A stretch of DNA of 64,000 bases from NCBI RefSeq assembly GCF_013375035.1, contig NZ_CP056032.1, positions 5,454,001 through 5,518,000 on the forward strand. The letters run 5' to 3'. Source of the stretch: Spirosoma sp. KUDC1026. GTDB taxonomy: Bacteria > Bacteroidota > Bacteroidia > Cytophagales > Spirosomataceae. The notes below the pieces were generated by a model, which saw only the letters and a program-made list of their open reading frames with translations, was not told the origin of the DNA and did no database searches. Both the position numbers and the translations under genes were made by a program. Every line of letters begins with the position of its first letter. The stretch's first letter is position 1. Shown here one piece after another: positions 1 to 7,912 of the stretch.

Positions 1-2
1 CG

Positions 3-953
3 GCAGCGGCTGACCCAAATCCACTGTCAGCGCTGGAGAAACACTACGCCAGCAACAAGAACAACCCGGCTTTTGTGGCCCTTTATCTAACCAAGCGGGG
101 TCAGGTTGGCCTGCCTGATCCGGAAGCGCTGGAATCGTACATGCAGCTGGTCCCCGACGCCGATTGGTTTTCGGTCGAGAACCTGACCATTCTTAGCGGC
201 AATATTGGGTCAACCAATTCAAAAGCCTATGATCTCCTCATTCAGGCTATTCCCAAACTGGGAATGGACCAGGATAAAATGGCATTAGCCCGCCCAATCA
301 TCAGCGGACTGCAACGGGCCGAACGAAAAGACTATCAGAAAGCCATTCAGAAAGCCGACGAACGTCTGCTTGACGCCATGCTCCGCAATCGTCGGCGGCT
401 GACGGCGGTTGTGCCTATTGACGGTAACGTTAGCGCCGATGAACGGGAAAGCACGTACCGCCGGACGTTTTACCTCCAAACCAAGGACATGGATGGCTAC
501 CGGAAGCTCGCGGCTCAGGAAGGTGCCCGCCTGCTGGCAATTCCCGCCGATTCGCTGAAAGCCAAGGATGAACTTCTCCTAAAACGTTTTCAGCAGCAGT
601 CCGCTTTTATGCCCGATTCAGCCAAACAACAGGCGGAGTTCAAACAGTACGCGGCCAGCATGCAAAATGCCGAAACAAACCGGATCGCGACCCAGCTGAA
701 TAGCCTGGCGTGGGACTATTATCAGCATTTATCCGATCAGGCCGATTTGAGACAGGCGCTGGCCTGGTCAGCAAAATCGCTGGTCTACAGCCGAAGTGGA
801 GCAAATCTGGACACCTATGCTCATCTGCTCAGTAAGTTGGGCCACAAAGCTGAGGCAATTAAAGCGCAGCAAGAAGCGATCGCACTGGTAAAAGCAGAGG
901 GCGGTGACCTCGACGATTACGAAAAGAGCTTGGCCGAAATTAGACAGCGATAG
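3..953 (+). CDS. C-terminal part of a TPR-containing, thioredoxin-type protein (cut by window edge)
   Basis: The frame is open from the first bases of the window, so the true start lies to the left; the first in-frame alternative start is a GTG at 75 inside an evidently continuing protein. The visible ~316 residues are soluble and helical. The last ~90 residues carry a TPR-like signature (LNSLAWDYYQ, ALAWSAKSL, LDTYAHLLSKLGHKAEAI). This is the usual tail of Bacteroidota thioredoxin-fold proteins, in which an N-terminal redox domain precedes a helical repeat region. The redox domain itself is not visible, so the assignment rests on the tail alone. A hairpin terminator follows 50 bases downstream, so this is probably the last gene of its transcript. 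Confidence 0.6.
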   Translation, partial: AAADPNPLSALEKHYASNKNNPAFVALYLTKRGQVGLPDPEALESYMQLVPDADWFSVENLTILSGNIGSTNSKAYDLLIQAIPKLGMDQDKMALARPIISGLQRAERKDYQKAIQKADERLLDAMLRNRRRLTAVVPIDGNVSADERESTYRRTFYLQTKDMDGYRKLAAQEGARLLAIPADSLKAKDELLLKRFQQQSAFMPDSAKQQAEFKQYAASMQNAETNRIATQLNSLAWDYYQHLSDQADLRQALAWSAKSLVYSRSGANLDTYAHLLSKLGHKAEAIKAQQEAIALVKAEGGDLDDYEKSLAEIRQR

Positions 954-1348
954 CTCCTTTAGTGCCACCCATGTTAATGGGGGCATTAATATTTCATATC
1001 ACAATGGCGGACCGTAAAATCCGCCATTTACTTTTAGAAGGTATGTAGCAAAAAAGGAGCGTTTGAAGAGCAGAGCAATACACAAGGGGTACTACCAACT
1101 GCTTTAATCTCTAGGACAAGCGATACTTGTATAGCCCGGCTCAAAAGACATAAGCTACACTAACGGGCATATTACGCAACGTTAAGCTTAAAAAATAAAA
1201 CGCTAGCAAATAGCCGATCGCCCACACCACGCTAGGCTATAATTTGGTGAATTGCTGCGATGCATTGAGAGCCGTAGTAGCAATGTCTTTGCTTACTATT
1301 GCGATAGCTAAAAATAAGTATTTCTGATTGACAAGGCAGTTAATGCTT
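954..1348. other. Convergent intergenic gap
   Basis: Apart from the hairpin at 1003-1028 I see no open frame of significance, RNA gene or repeat in these 395 bases. The flanking genes converge on it, so no promoter is needed here. Confidence 0.6.
1003..1036 (+). terminator. Intrinsic terminator-like hairpin
   Basis: A perfect 9-bp stem (aatggcgga at 1003-1011, tccgccatt at 1020-1028) with an 8-base loop is followed by tacttttag. It lies 50 bases after the stop of the upstream plus-strand gene and faces a convergent gene. The T-run is weak. Confidence 0.55.
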
Positions 1349-1735
1349 TTATGACTTACTCAAGGCACGCTTCACAAAGCCGCCGAGCAAGCTTACGATA
1401 AACGTCAGAATGATTGCCCCATAAAGGCCAAAGTGTTCAATTTCTATCCGACCACTTTCAGTAGCAGCAGGACTAATCAGGTAGTAACCAACCAGCAGAA
1501 GAATGACTTGTGCTATGGCTAATAACCATCCTTTACGTGGCTCAATTACACCAAGTAGACTAGCTGCCATCGAGGCCACGAAATAACTGAGGTGAAGCAA
1601 GTGATTACGTTCAGTGGTCTTAATCACATATAGGATCACAGCGCTGGTAAACACTGTTATTATCAGGCTGAAGAGCAGGTGTTTGTCCAGCAAAGGAGTG
1701 GTTGATTTGTTGTCGGATTTATGAGAAAGATTCAT
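1349..1735 (-). CDS. Small four-helix membrane protein, unknown function
   Basis: 128 residues. The first ~20 are polar. Four hydrophobic segments follow at roughly 21-41 (LLFSLIITVFTSAVILYVI), 48-63, 70-88 (WLLAIAQVILLLVGYYLI) and 103-122 (LYGAIILTFIVSLLGGFV), consistent with a small inner-membrane protein. I do not recognise a family. It lies directly downstream of the TetR gene on the same strand, with 38 bases between the TetR stop and its ATG. The two are probably co-transcribed, so it is a candidate target or effector of that regulator. No catalytic or metal-binding motif is evident. Confidence 0.7.
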   Translation of the reverse strand: MNLSHKSDNKSTTPLLDKHLLFSLIITVFTSAVILYVIKTTERNHLLHLSYFVASMAASLLGVIEPRKGWLLAIAQVILLLVGYYLISPAATESGRIEIEHFGLYGAIILTFIVSLLGGFVKRALSKS

Positions 1736-1773
1736 GGTTGTTTTTGGTAAATAGTTGAGATATGAAAAGGACT

Positions 1774-2331
1774 TTATAAATCCCTTTCCAGCTTTTCCAA
1801 GTAGGCGACAAGACGTTGCTTCTGCTCACTGCTGATCTGATAAAATTCAAATACGTTAGATAGCAACAGCGAATCTGCAACCAGAATAGCCGTTAGATTG
1901 GCAACCGAAGTATCGTTTGGATCAGCAATCACATGTTCCCGGTACCATTGGCTGAACAATTGCCGGTAATACTCACTGTTGAAACAAGCCTGGGTCATCA
2001 CGTTTAACGACCGCTTTTGTTGTTCATCAAACTCTTCATTGACAACTGTCTTTAAGAAAGCGATAGCGGACGACCGATTAAGGGCTAGTTCCTGCTTGAA
2101 AGCTTGAGTGAATTGGTCCAGCCGATTCTGAAACAACTCATCAATAAGTGCTTCTTTTTTGGGAAAGTGGTGCATCAATCCTCCCTTGCTAAGGTTAGCC
2201 ATCCTGGCCACCGCATCTAAGCTCATACTCTCAATCCCTTTACGATTGATAATGTCTGTAGCCGCTTCTAGGATGAGCTGTCGATTTTCTTGTGGCTCCT
2301 TCTTTCGTTTATAATTATTGCTATTCTCCAT
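1774..2331 (-). CDS. TetR/AcrR-family transcriptional repressor
   Basis: 185 residues from the ATG at 2331. The frame stays open 51 codons further upstream, but that part is basic, lacks family similarity and overlaps a large palindrome, so the shorter start is preferred. The N-terminal helix-turn-helix typical of TetR is clear (RQLILEAATDIINRKG, then SLDAVARMANLSKGGLMHHF, then KKEALIDELF). The C-terminal ligand domain is helical and divergent, so the inducer is unknown. The gene sits between a downstream membrane protein (same strand) and a divergently transcribed iron permease. A 22-bp inverted repeat starts at its initiation codon (2330-2381), which suggests autorepression. Confidence 0.85.
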   Translation of the reverse strand: MENSNNYKRKKEPQENRQLILEAATDIINRKGIESMSLDAVARMANLSKGGLMHHFPKKEALIDELFQNRLDQFTQAFKQELALNRSSAIAFLKTVVNEEFDEQQKRSLNVMTQACFNSEYYRQLFSQWYREHVIADPNDTSVANLTAILVADSLLLSNVFEFYQISSEQKQRLVAYLEKLERDL

Positions 2332-2381
2332 ACTTACCTTACAAAGAAACCGACCATATGGTTCCTTTGTAAGGTAAGTAT
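2330..2381. promoter_or_regulatory. Large inverted repeat over the TetR start: probable operator
   Basis: Two 22-base arms (2330-2351 and 2360-2381) are complementary at 21 positions and flank an 8-base spacer, gaccatat. The outer 17 bases of each arm match perfectly. On the minus strand the right half of the element reads aaggtaagt directly before the ATG of the TetR gene, so it contains any ribosome-binding purines. The element could be a double TetR operator, an mRNA hairpin hiding the start codon, or both. The core ttaccttac recurs at 2492-2500, just before the divergent iron permease. Confidence 0.7.
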
Positions 2382-2504
2382 TTTTTAAATCTTGTTTTTT
2401 CTTGACCCCTTTCGGGAAAACGGGGGTAAATACATTAAAACGAATTAATACCACAAAGCTGCGCCAGAATCGTTTATGGTACACCTAACAGTTACCTTAC
2501 CACC

Positions 2505-3011
2505 ATGAAATCATTCACGCAGTTTTTCGAAACGTTTGCTTCCAAAGCCACCCGCGCCACGGGTTCATCAACGGCTTTTATCATTGCCCTGCTAACCGTC
2601 ATCATCTGGCTGATTACGGGGCCTATTTTCGGCTACTCTGATACCTGGCAGCTGATCATCAATACCGGAACGACCATCATTACGTTCCTTATGGTTTTTC
2701 TGATCCAGAAATCGCAGAACAAGGATTCGATGGCCATGCAGATCAAGCTCAACGAACTGATCGCGGTTAACCGGAAAGCCAGCAACCGACTCCTGAACAT
2801 AGAAGACCTCAGCGAAGCCGAGTTACGTTCCCTCCACGAATTTTTTGGCCGCTTAGCCGAAAAAGCGAAGGCCGAAGCTACCTTATCAGAATCGCACTCC
2901 GTTGAGGAAGCCGAGGAGATTCACGAGGAGAAAGTTGAAGAACTGGAAAAACGGCAGCAGACCCGCAAACATCGCCCGAAACCAAACGGCAACCAGCTAA
3001 CAGCAGCCTGA
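2505..3011 (+). CDS. Low-affinity iron permease family protein
   Basis: 168 residues matching the bacterial branch of the low-affinity iron permease family (PF04120). There is a short amphipathic N-terminus (FTQFFETFASKATRATG), two membrane segments at about 22-41 (STAFIIALLTVIIWLITGPI) and 48-68 (WQLIINTGTTIITFLMVFLI), then the family signature QKSQNKDSMAMQIKLNELI. The C-terminal ~60 residues are charged and Glu/Lys-rich, probably coiled coil, and cytoplasmic. Iron transport was assigned to the fungal homologue. For the short bacterial forms the substrate is not established. It is divergent from the TetR gene, and the operator-like core ttaccttac 5 bases before its ATG suggests control by that repressor. 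Confidence 0.85.
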   Translation: MKSFTQFFETFASKATRATGSSTAFIIALLTVIIWLITGPIFGYSDTWQLIINTGTTIITFLMVFLIQKSQNKDSMAMQIKLNELIAVNRKASNRLLNIEDLSEAELRSLHEFFGRLAEKAKAEATLSESHSVEEAEEIHEEKVEELEKRQQTRKHRPKPNGNQLTAA

Positions 3012-3050
3012 TACGCCTTTCATTGCCTCAATATTGCCTACCTTTAGTCC

Positions 3051-3518
3051 ATGAACTACGCCTGGGCTACGCTTCTTTTTTGTCTTCTCCTGCTTCCTGT
3101 CCACGCCGAAGAACCAACGGGGATCCAGTTTTTTCAGGGTTCCTGGCAGCAGGTTCTGACCGAAGCGAAACTCCAGAACCGACCCATCTTTGTCGACATT
3201 TATACCAACTGGTGCCCCCCCTGCCGACGTATGGCGCGGGAAGCCTTTCCCAATCCGAAAGTAGGCGAGAAATTCAATACGTATTTTATCTGCTACCAGG
3301 TCAACGCTGAGTTTGGCGAAGGGCTGAACGTAGCAAGGGCCTATGGCGTGCAGAGCTACCCAACCTCATTGTTCATGACGCCCACCGGCGAACTGGTTCA
3401 CCGGGCTATTGGCTACGGGGGTATTGAATCGATGATCACGCAGGCCGACCATGCTCTGCACTTACCCAAACTGCGCCAGTTTCGGAAGTTGAAAAACCGA
3501 AAGCAAGCGGCCGATTAG
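3051..3518 (+). CDS. Secreted thioredoxin-fold protein
   Basis: 155 residues. Residues 1-19 form a signal peptide (cleavage after VHA). A thioredoxin fold follows, with the active site WCPPC (Cys55, Cys58) and the cis-proline loop VQSYPTSLFM. It resembles the thioredoxin_7/DUF255-type domains common in Bacteroidota. The CPPC motif suggests periplasmic disulfide reduction or exchange; partners are unknown. It starts 39 bases after the iron permease stop, so it may be co-transcribed with it. Its last four bases overlap the stop of the convergent PorP/SprF gene. A different plus-strand frame starting at 3023 is a shadow. Confidence 0.88.
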   Translation: MNYAWATLLFCLLLLPVHAEEPTGIQFFQGSWQQVLTEAKLQNRPIFVDIYTNWCPPCRRMAREAFPNPKVGEKFNTYFICYQVNAEFGEGLNVARAYGVQSYPTSLFMTPTGELVHRAIGYGGIESMITQADHALHLPKLRQFRKLKNRKQAAD

Positions 3519-4426
3519 TACGTAAACGTCAGGGCATTCGGCGTGAAGCGTAGCGTTACCTCGTGCGTACTAGGCTGAAAATAAAGGTTAGCCGTCGGAT
3601 TCTCAGGCGTCTGCGAATAGAACGTATAGCCTAACCGTATCGCATTGCTTATCTGAAACTCAGCCAGCGCATACAGGTAATTGGCTGAAACCAACCCAGG
3701 GCTGTTGTAGCGATACGATAAGCCCAGGCCCAGTTGCTCATTGATCCAGACACGGGCGTTCAGATCAACGCCCGGCGATCGTTCGGCGATTTTGGATACC
3801 AGTACCGACGGAATCAGTACGGTTTTGTCACTCAGATCAATTCGGGTACCCGCCTGTAGCATCACAGGCCGTACGCTCTGGTATAAGTAGCGTTCCGACA
3901 GATCCAGCGCCCGGCCAACCAATTCCGGCACCGAAAGTCCGCCGAAAAAGCGGTCGCCTTTATAGTAGATTCCCAGACCCAGGCTGGCAATGGGCCGGTT
4001 GATTGCTGCGGCTGTGCTGTAGTCATACAGAGGCAATACGCTAACGCCCCCCTGTACCCCGATGGATAGTTTGGCCAGCGCTGGCATGTTAAACCGATAC
4101 GCAACACTCCCGTAGGCTCCCGTTGCCGCAAACAACCCCATGCGGTCGTTCAACGCCTGAAATCCCAGCCCGACCCGGCCATTGGCTACCGCTCCGTCGA
4201 CGCTTACCGTTTGCGTGAGTGGGGCATTCCGTATGCCAAACCATTTGCGTCGAAGCGAGGCCGACAGCTGAAATGTTTCGGCGCTGCCAGCAGCTGCCGG
4301 ATTTATACTGATGGGATTAATGAGGTACTGCGAGTAAAGCACTTCTTTTTGGGCCGATGCCGTCTGAGACAACACAAGACTCAATACGGCGCCCAAAAAA
4401 ATGCCTGCCTGGTAACGAATTTTCAT
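3515..4426 (-). CDS. PorP/SprF-family type IX secretion membrane protein (second copy)
   Basis: 303 residues: signal peptide 1-25 (cleaved at TASAQ), then the PorP/SprF start signature LYSQYLINPISINPAAAGS and a beta-strand-rich body ending in an aromatic residue (FTPNALTFTY), as expected of an outer-membrane barrel. In T9SS, PorP/SprF proteins act in surface attachment or translocation of specific cargos, and SprF is needed for the type B cargo SprB. It is the last gene of the minus-strand unit giant cargo > PorP/SprF > PorE-like > PorP/SprF, 74 bases behind the PorE-like gene. It shares the NPAAAGS/NPAYAGS motif with the other copy at 6933-7907 but is otherwise divergent, so it is not a recent duplicate. 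Confidence 0.9.
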   Translation of the reverse strand: MKIRYQAGIFLGAVLSLVLSQTASAQKEVLYSQYLINPISINPAAAGSAETFQLSASLRRKWFGIRNAPLTQTVSVDGAVANGRVGLGFQALNDRMGLFAATGAYGSVAYRFNMPALAKLSIGVQGGVSVLPLYDYSTAAAINRPIASLGLGIYYKGDRFFGGLSVPELVGRALDLSERYLYQSVRPVMLQAGTRIDLSDKTVLIPSVLVSKIAERSPGVDLNARVWINEQLGLGLSYRYNSPGLVSANYLYALAEFQISNAIRLGYTFYSQTPENPTANLYFQPSTHEVTLRFTPNALTFTY

Positions 4427-4500
4427 AACGGTTCGGAATAGCCAACAAATTGCAGGCTTTTACCCTAAAAACCTAACCTGAACGCCGACGATCCAGTCCG

Positions 4501-6843
4501 CTAGTTCAGACTCAGGATTTTGATTTCGGTCCGGCGATTCTGTTCGTGTTCTTCTTCCGTGCAGGTTACGCCGTCCTTGCACTTATTGAGCGGTTCGCTT
4601 TCACCGTATCCTTTTGCCGTAATCCGTGCGGGGGCAATTCCTTTCGATTTCAGGTAGGCGACAGCAGACTTAGCCCGGTTTGTCGACAGCGTTTTGTTAT
4701 ACTGCGTCGTGGCCCGGCTGTCGGTATGCGACCGGAGTTCGATGGTCATGGCCGGATATTGTTTCAGTAGTGCAACCACTTTATCCAGCTCGGCAGCAGC
4801 GGCTGGCTGAATCGTCGCTTTGTTCTTGCCGTAGTGAATATTGTTGATCTTGACCACATCGCCCTTGGTGAACATCACTAAGTCGGGGGAGCCTGTGCCT
4901 TTGCTGGTTATCAGGCTCGACAGGGCAGCCATGCCCTCTTTACTACTTTCCAGGCGGTAATCACAGCCCGGTAGGACCATTAGTTCGTACTGCCCGTTGG
5001 CGTCGGTGGTGGTTTCCTGCACAATCCCGTCGCACATGTTGATGAGTTTTATCTTCGCGCCAACAACTCCTGCCTGCGTCGCCTGTGTCGTCACCCGTCC
5101 GCGTAAGGTGGTCGTCGAAGGGCCAAATACCTCACTGGAACGAAGCTGCGGTTTTGCCAGCGAAATGTCCAGCCGTACCGGCTGGTTGTCGGCCAGGTTT
5201 TTCGTCGAGAACCCTACTTTGTTCGTCAGATACCCGTCGCGGCTCGCCAGAAACGTAGCATCGCTTTCAGCATCCAGACAGAACCGCAGTAAGCCACTGT
5301 CATTCGTTTTCAACTGTTTTACGTCCTGTCCGTTTGCTGCGTTGATCGCAATAATCGTATTGTCCAGAGGGGTGTTCGAATCAGCATCAAACACGCCAAC
5401 CGTCAGTTCCCGGCAGGGGTACAGCGAACCCTGACGCGTGAAGCGATAAATATCGTCATCGGCGCCCCCGTTCCTGCGGTTGCTACTCAGGTAACCCGTC
5501 TGCCGATTTTTATCCGTTACAATCCCAAAATCGTCTTTTTCCGAATTCAGCGGCTGCCCCAGATTGTACACGCTTTTCACCTGGTCACTGCCGTTCAGCT
5601 GCGCATAGAACAGATCGAGTCCGCCCAGGCCTTTCAGACCATTTGAGGAGAAATACAGATTACCGGTTTCATCAACGAACGGGAATAGCTCATTTCCTTT
5701 CGTATTGACTTCTTTCCCCAGGTTAATAGGTTCGCTCCATTTGCCGTTGGTCCAGCGCGATACGTAAATATCGGTACCGCCAAACCCGCCCGGCCGGTCG
5801 GAGGCAAAATACAGCAGTTGATCATCGGGTGACAAAGCGGGGTGACCCGTCGAGTACTGATCACTATTGAAAGGTAATTCTTCGGCTTTGCTCCAGCGAC
5901 CATCCAACTGGCTGGCCGTGTACAGCTTTAGTTTGTTGATCCGGTCCGTACTCTGCTGGTAGCGCCCCTCGTTGTAGTTGTTGCGGGTGAAAATAATGCG
6001 CGACCCATCCTTGGTAAACGTAGCTGGCCCTTCGTGATACTTGGTATTGAGGCTTTCGTAGAAACGCTCGGAGCGGCTGGTGGGGCGCTCGTTATAGCCC
6101 AGATGCAGCTGGGTACCGGCGTAGATTCCCTGCATCTTCGAGTCGTTGGCCGTAGGACTGGTGTAAGCATCTTTGCCCAGCGGCACCTGCTTCAGCTTGC
6201 CTTTTGCGTTCTGCTCGTCGGCAGGGAGGAAAAACAGATCCAGGAAAGGGGTATTCTTCTGCGAGAAGGCTTTCTTCAGCCGTTTCTTGCCGCCCGCTGA
6301 TACGAACACCAGCCCGCCCTGATACAGCGCCGGGCTAAATTCGGCGTTCTGCGTATTCAAGGGCAAAAAATCAAGCTTGTAATTAGCCGGTTTCCGAAGC
6401 AACTCATCCGTATTACCGTACCGGTTATCCGTAATGCCTTCTGGTTTTTCCTGCTGTTTCAGTTTGCCGTATTTCTCAAACGCGATCTCGGCTTCCTTGT
6501 ACTTACCATTGCTGGCCAGTGCCTGCGCGTAGCGTAGATAACAGTCAGCATCTTCGGGCGGAATTGATTCGGAGTAGAGTAATTCCCGAAAAACCTGCTC
6601 TGCTTTTTTGGAGTTATGCAGCTGCTGGTAGCTGTATCCCAGGTTCATCTTCGCCGTCAGGCGGTTCTTGTCGGAAAGTTCACTGGGTTTTGCCAGCACC
6701 TGCTCATACAACGCGGCCGCATTGTCGTAGTAAGACTGATTGAATTGGCGGTTCGCTTCGGCAATGAGCGACTGGGCCAGTAATGGTAATGGCTTACCCA
6801 ACAGACAGGCTATACCCAGAAGCAGGTAAAGACGGTAGTTCAT
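4501..6843 (-). CDS. PorE-like OmpA-family protein (TPR, beta-propeller, carboxypeptidase-regulatory and OmpA domains)
   Basis: 780 residues. Order: signal peptide (1-23, cleaved after LLAQ), TPR-type helices to about 135 (NLGYSYQQLHNSKKAEQVF), a PD40/WD40-like propeller about 160-480 (ALSPDDQLLYFASDRPGG, TGNLYFSSNGLKGLGGLDLF), a carboxypeptidase-regulatory-like domain about 585-660, and a C-terminal OmpA domain with the peptidoglycan-binding Asp and Arg (RSHTDSRATTQYNKTLSTNR). This is the order described for PorE, the T9SS component linking the complex to peptidoglycan. Because several paralogues share it, I call it PorE-like. Its position between two PorP/SprF genes supports a role in anchoring this export module. 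No coding overlap with neighbours. Confidence 0.88.
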   Translation of the reverse strand: MNYRLYLLLGIACLLGKPLPLLAQSLIAEANRQFNQSYYDNAAALYEQVLAKPSELSDKNRLTAKMNLGYSYQQLHNSKKAEQVFRELLYSESIPPEDADCYLRYAQALASNGKYKEAEIAFEKYGKLKQQEKPEGITDNRYGNTDELLRKPANYKLDFLPLNTQNAEFSPALYQGGLVFVSAGGKKRLKKAFSQKNTPFLDLFFLPADEQNAKGKLKQVPLGKDAYTSPTANDSKMQGIYAGTQLHLGYNERPTSRSERFYESLNTKYHEGPATFTKDGSRIIFTRNNYNEGRYQQSTDRINKLKLYTASQLDGRWSKAEELPFNSDQYSTGHPALSPDDQLLYFASDRPGGFGGTDIYVSRWTNGKWSEPINLGKEVNTKGNELFPFVDETGNLYFSSNGLKGLGGLDLFYAQLNGSDQVKSVYNLGQPLNSEKDDFGIVTDKNRQTGYLSSNRRNGGADDDIYRFTRQGSLYPCRELTVGVFDADSNTPLDNTIIAINAANGQDVKQLKTNDSGLLRFCLDAESDATFLASRDGYLTNKVGFSTKNLADNQPVRLDISLAKPQLRSSEVFGPSTTTLRGRVTTQATQAGVVGAKIKLINMCDGIVQETTTDANGQYELMVLPGCDYRLESSKEGMAALSSLITSKGTGSPDLVMFTKGDVVKINNIHYGKNKATIQPAAAAELDKVVALLKQYPAMTIELRSHTDSRATTQYNKTLSTNRAKSAVAYLKSKGIAPARITAKGYGESEPLNKCKDGVTCTEEEHEQNRRTEIKILSLN

Positions 6844-6932
6844 AGTACGGGCTGTTACAGGAGTACAAACACAAAGCCCTTCCCCAGTTCATGAAGAAGG
6901 TACTTTGACCCTAGCAAATACTAGGCCGAATT

Positions 6933-7907
6933 TTAGAAGTAACGGGGCGTCAGAATACGGTTTTTACCGAAACCAAATTCATAACGTAACAGGATCTCGT
7001 GCGAGCTTGGTGCCACCGTGCGCAAATCGTTCATGGTATGGTCATAGGCATACCCGAACCGGAACTGGTCGGTCAGTTGAATCTCCAGCAGTCCTACGAT
7101 AGCATCGGTAGTATAGGGCGTCCAGCTCGAGAACTGGTTTTTTCGTACCGACGCGCCAATGGCGAACCGGTCCATAAACCAGACGTTGATGTTCCCGTCG
7201 AAACCCAGCGGGGCCCCTTCCGCGTATTTCGCCAGCATAGAGGGCTTGATTTTGACAGCCGGACTCACGCCAATCACAAACCCAGCAGCCAGATAGGCAT
7301 GCCGGACCTGGCGGGAACGCAGCTGATCGGAGTCATACTCATTCAGCCGGTTTTTGATCAGCCGGGGAACCGACAGACTCAGGTAAGCCCGGTCATTGCT
7401 GATGTAGATACCGGTTCCGAAGTTTGGCAGCACTTTCGATACGTTCTGCGAAAACGCCGGGTCGGTCTGCGTCGTTCCGTCCGGCGTAAGGCGTACATCG
7501 GTCAGATTAGCCCGGAAGCTGGATGCGCCGGCCTGTAATCCCAGCGCCAGCGTAGTGCGTTCGCCTGCTTTGATCCGGAAGGCATAGGACGCAAACGCGC
7601 CTGCTTCTTCAAAAACAGAAACTTTGTCGCCGTATATCTGTAACCCCACTCCGATACGCTCCCGGTTCAGGGGCATATCCATTGTGAACGTTCCCGTTTG
7701 TGGCGAGCCCGGCAGCCCCGACCACTGGTTCCGGTACAGCGCCGACATGCTCAGTACGTCACGGCTACCCGCATAGGCCGGGTTCAGCGCCATCAGGTTG
7801 AACATGTACTGCGAGAACATTTTATCCTGCTGCGCCCAGACCTGGCTACTGCTAAACAGCAGCAGTAGCCCAACGGTCCAGCGTTTTATTCCTGAAAGGT
7901 TTCCCAT
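6933..7907 (-). CDS. PorP/SprF-family type IX secretion membrane protein (cargo-linked copy)
   Basis: 324 residues with a signal peptide (about 1-26, cleaved near VWAQ), the family signature MFSQYMFNLMALNPAYAGS and an outer-membrane barrel pattern to the end. It starts only 5 bases after the stop of the giant type B cargo gene, so the two are almost certainly translated from one mRNA. This matches the sprB-sprF arrangement of Flavobacterium johnsoniae, where SprF is required for surface delivery of SprB. It is therefore the probable partner of the giant protein. Confidence 0.92.
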   Translation of the reverse strand: MGNLSGIKRWTVGLLLLFSSSQVWAQQDKMFSQYMFNLMALNPAYAGSRDVLSMSALYRNQWSGLPGSPQTGTFTMDMPLNRERIGVGLQIYGDKVSVFEEAGAFASYAFRIKAGERTTLALGLQAGASSFRANLTDVRLTPDGTTQTDPAFSQNVSKVLPNFGTGIYISNDRAYLSLSVPRLIKNRLNEYDSDQLRSRQVRHAYLAAGFVIGVSPAVKIKPSMLAKYAEGAPLGFDGNINVWFMDRFAIGASVRKNQFSSWTPYTTDAIVGLLEIQLTDQFRFGYAYDHTMNDLRTVAPSSHEILLRYEFGFGKNRILTPRYF

Positions 7908-7912
7908 TCGTT

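Noticed and set aside
2332-2484. Longer TetR start with 51 extra residues
   Set aside because: The extension overlaps the 22-bp palindrome and has no similarity to TetR N-termini.
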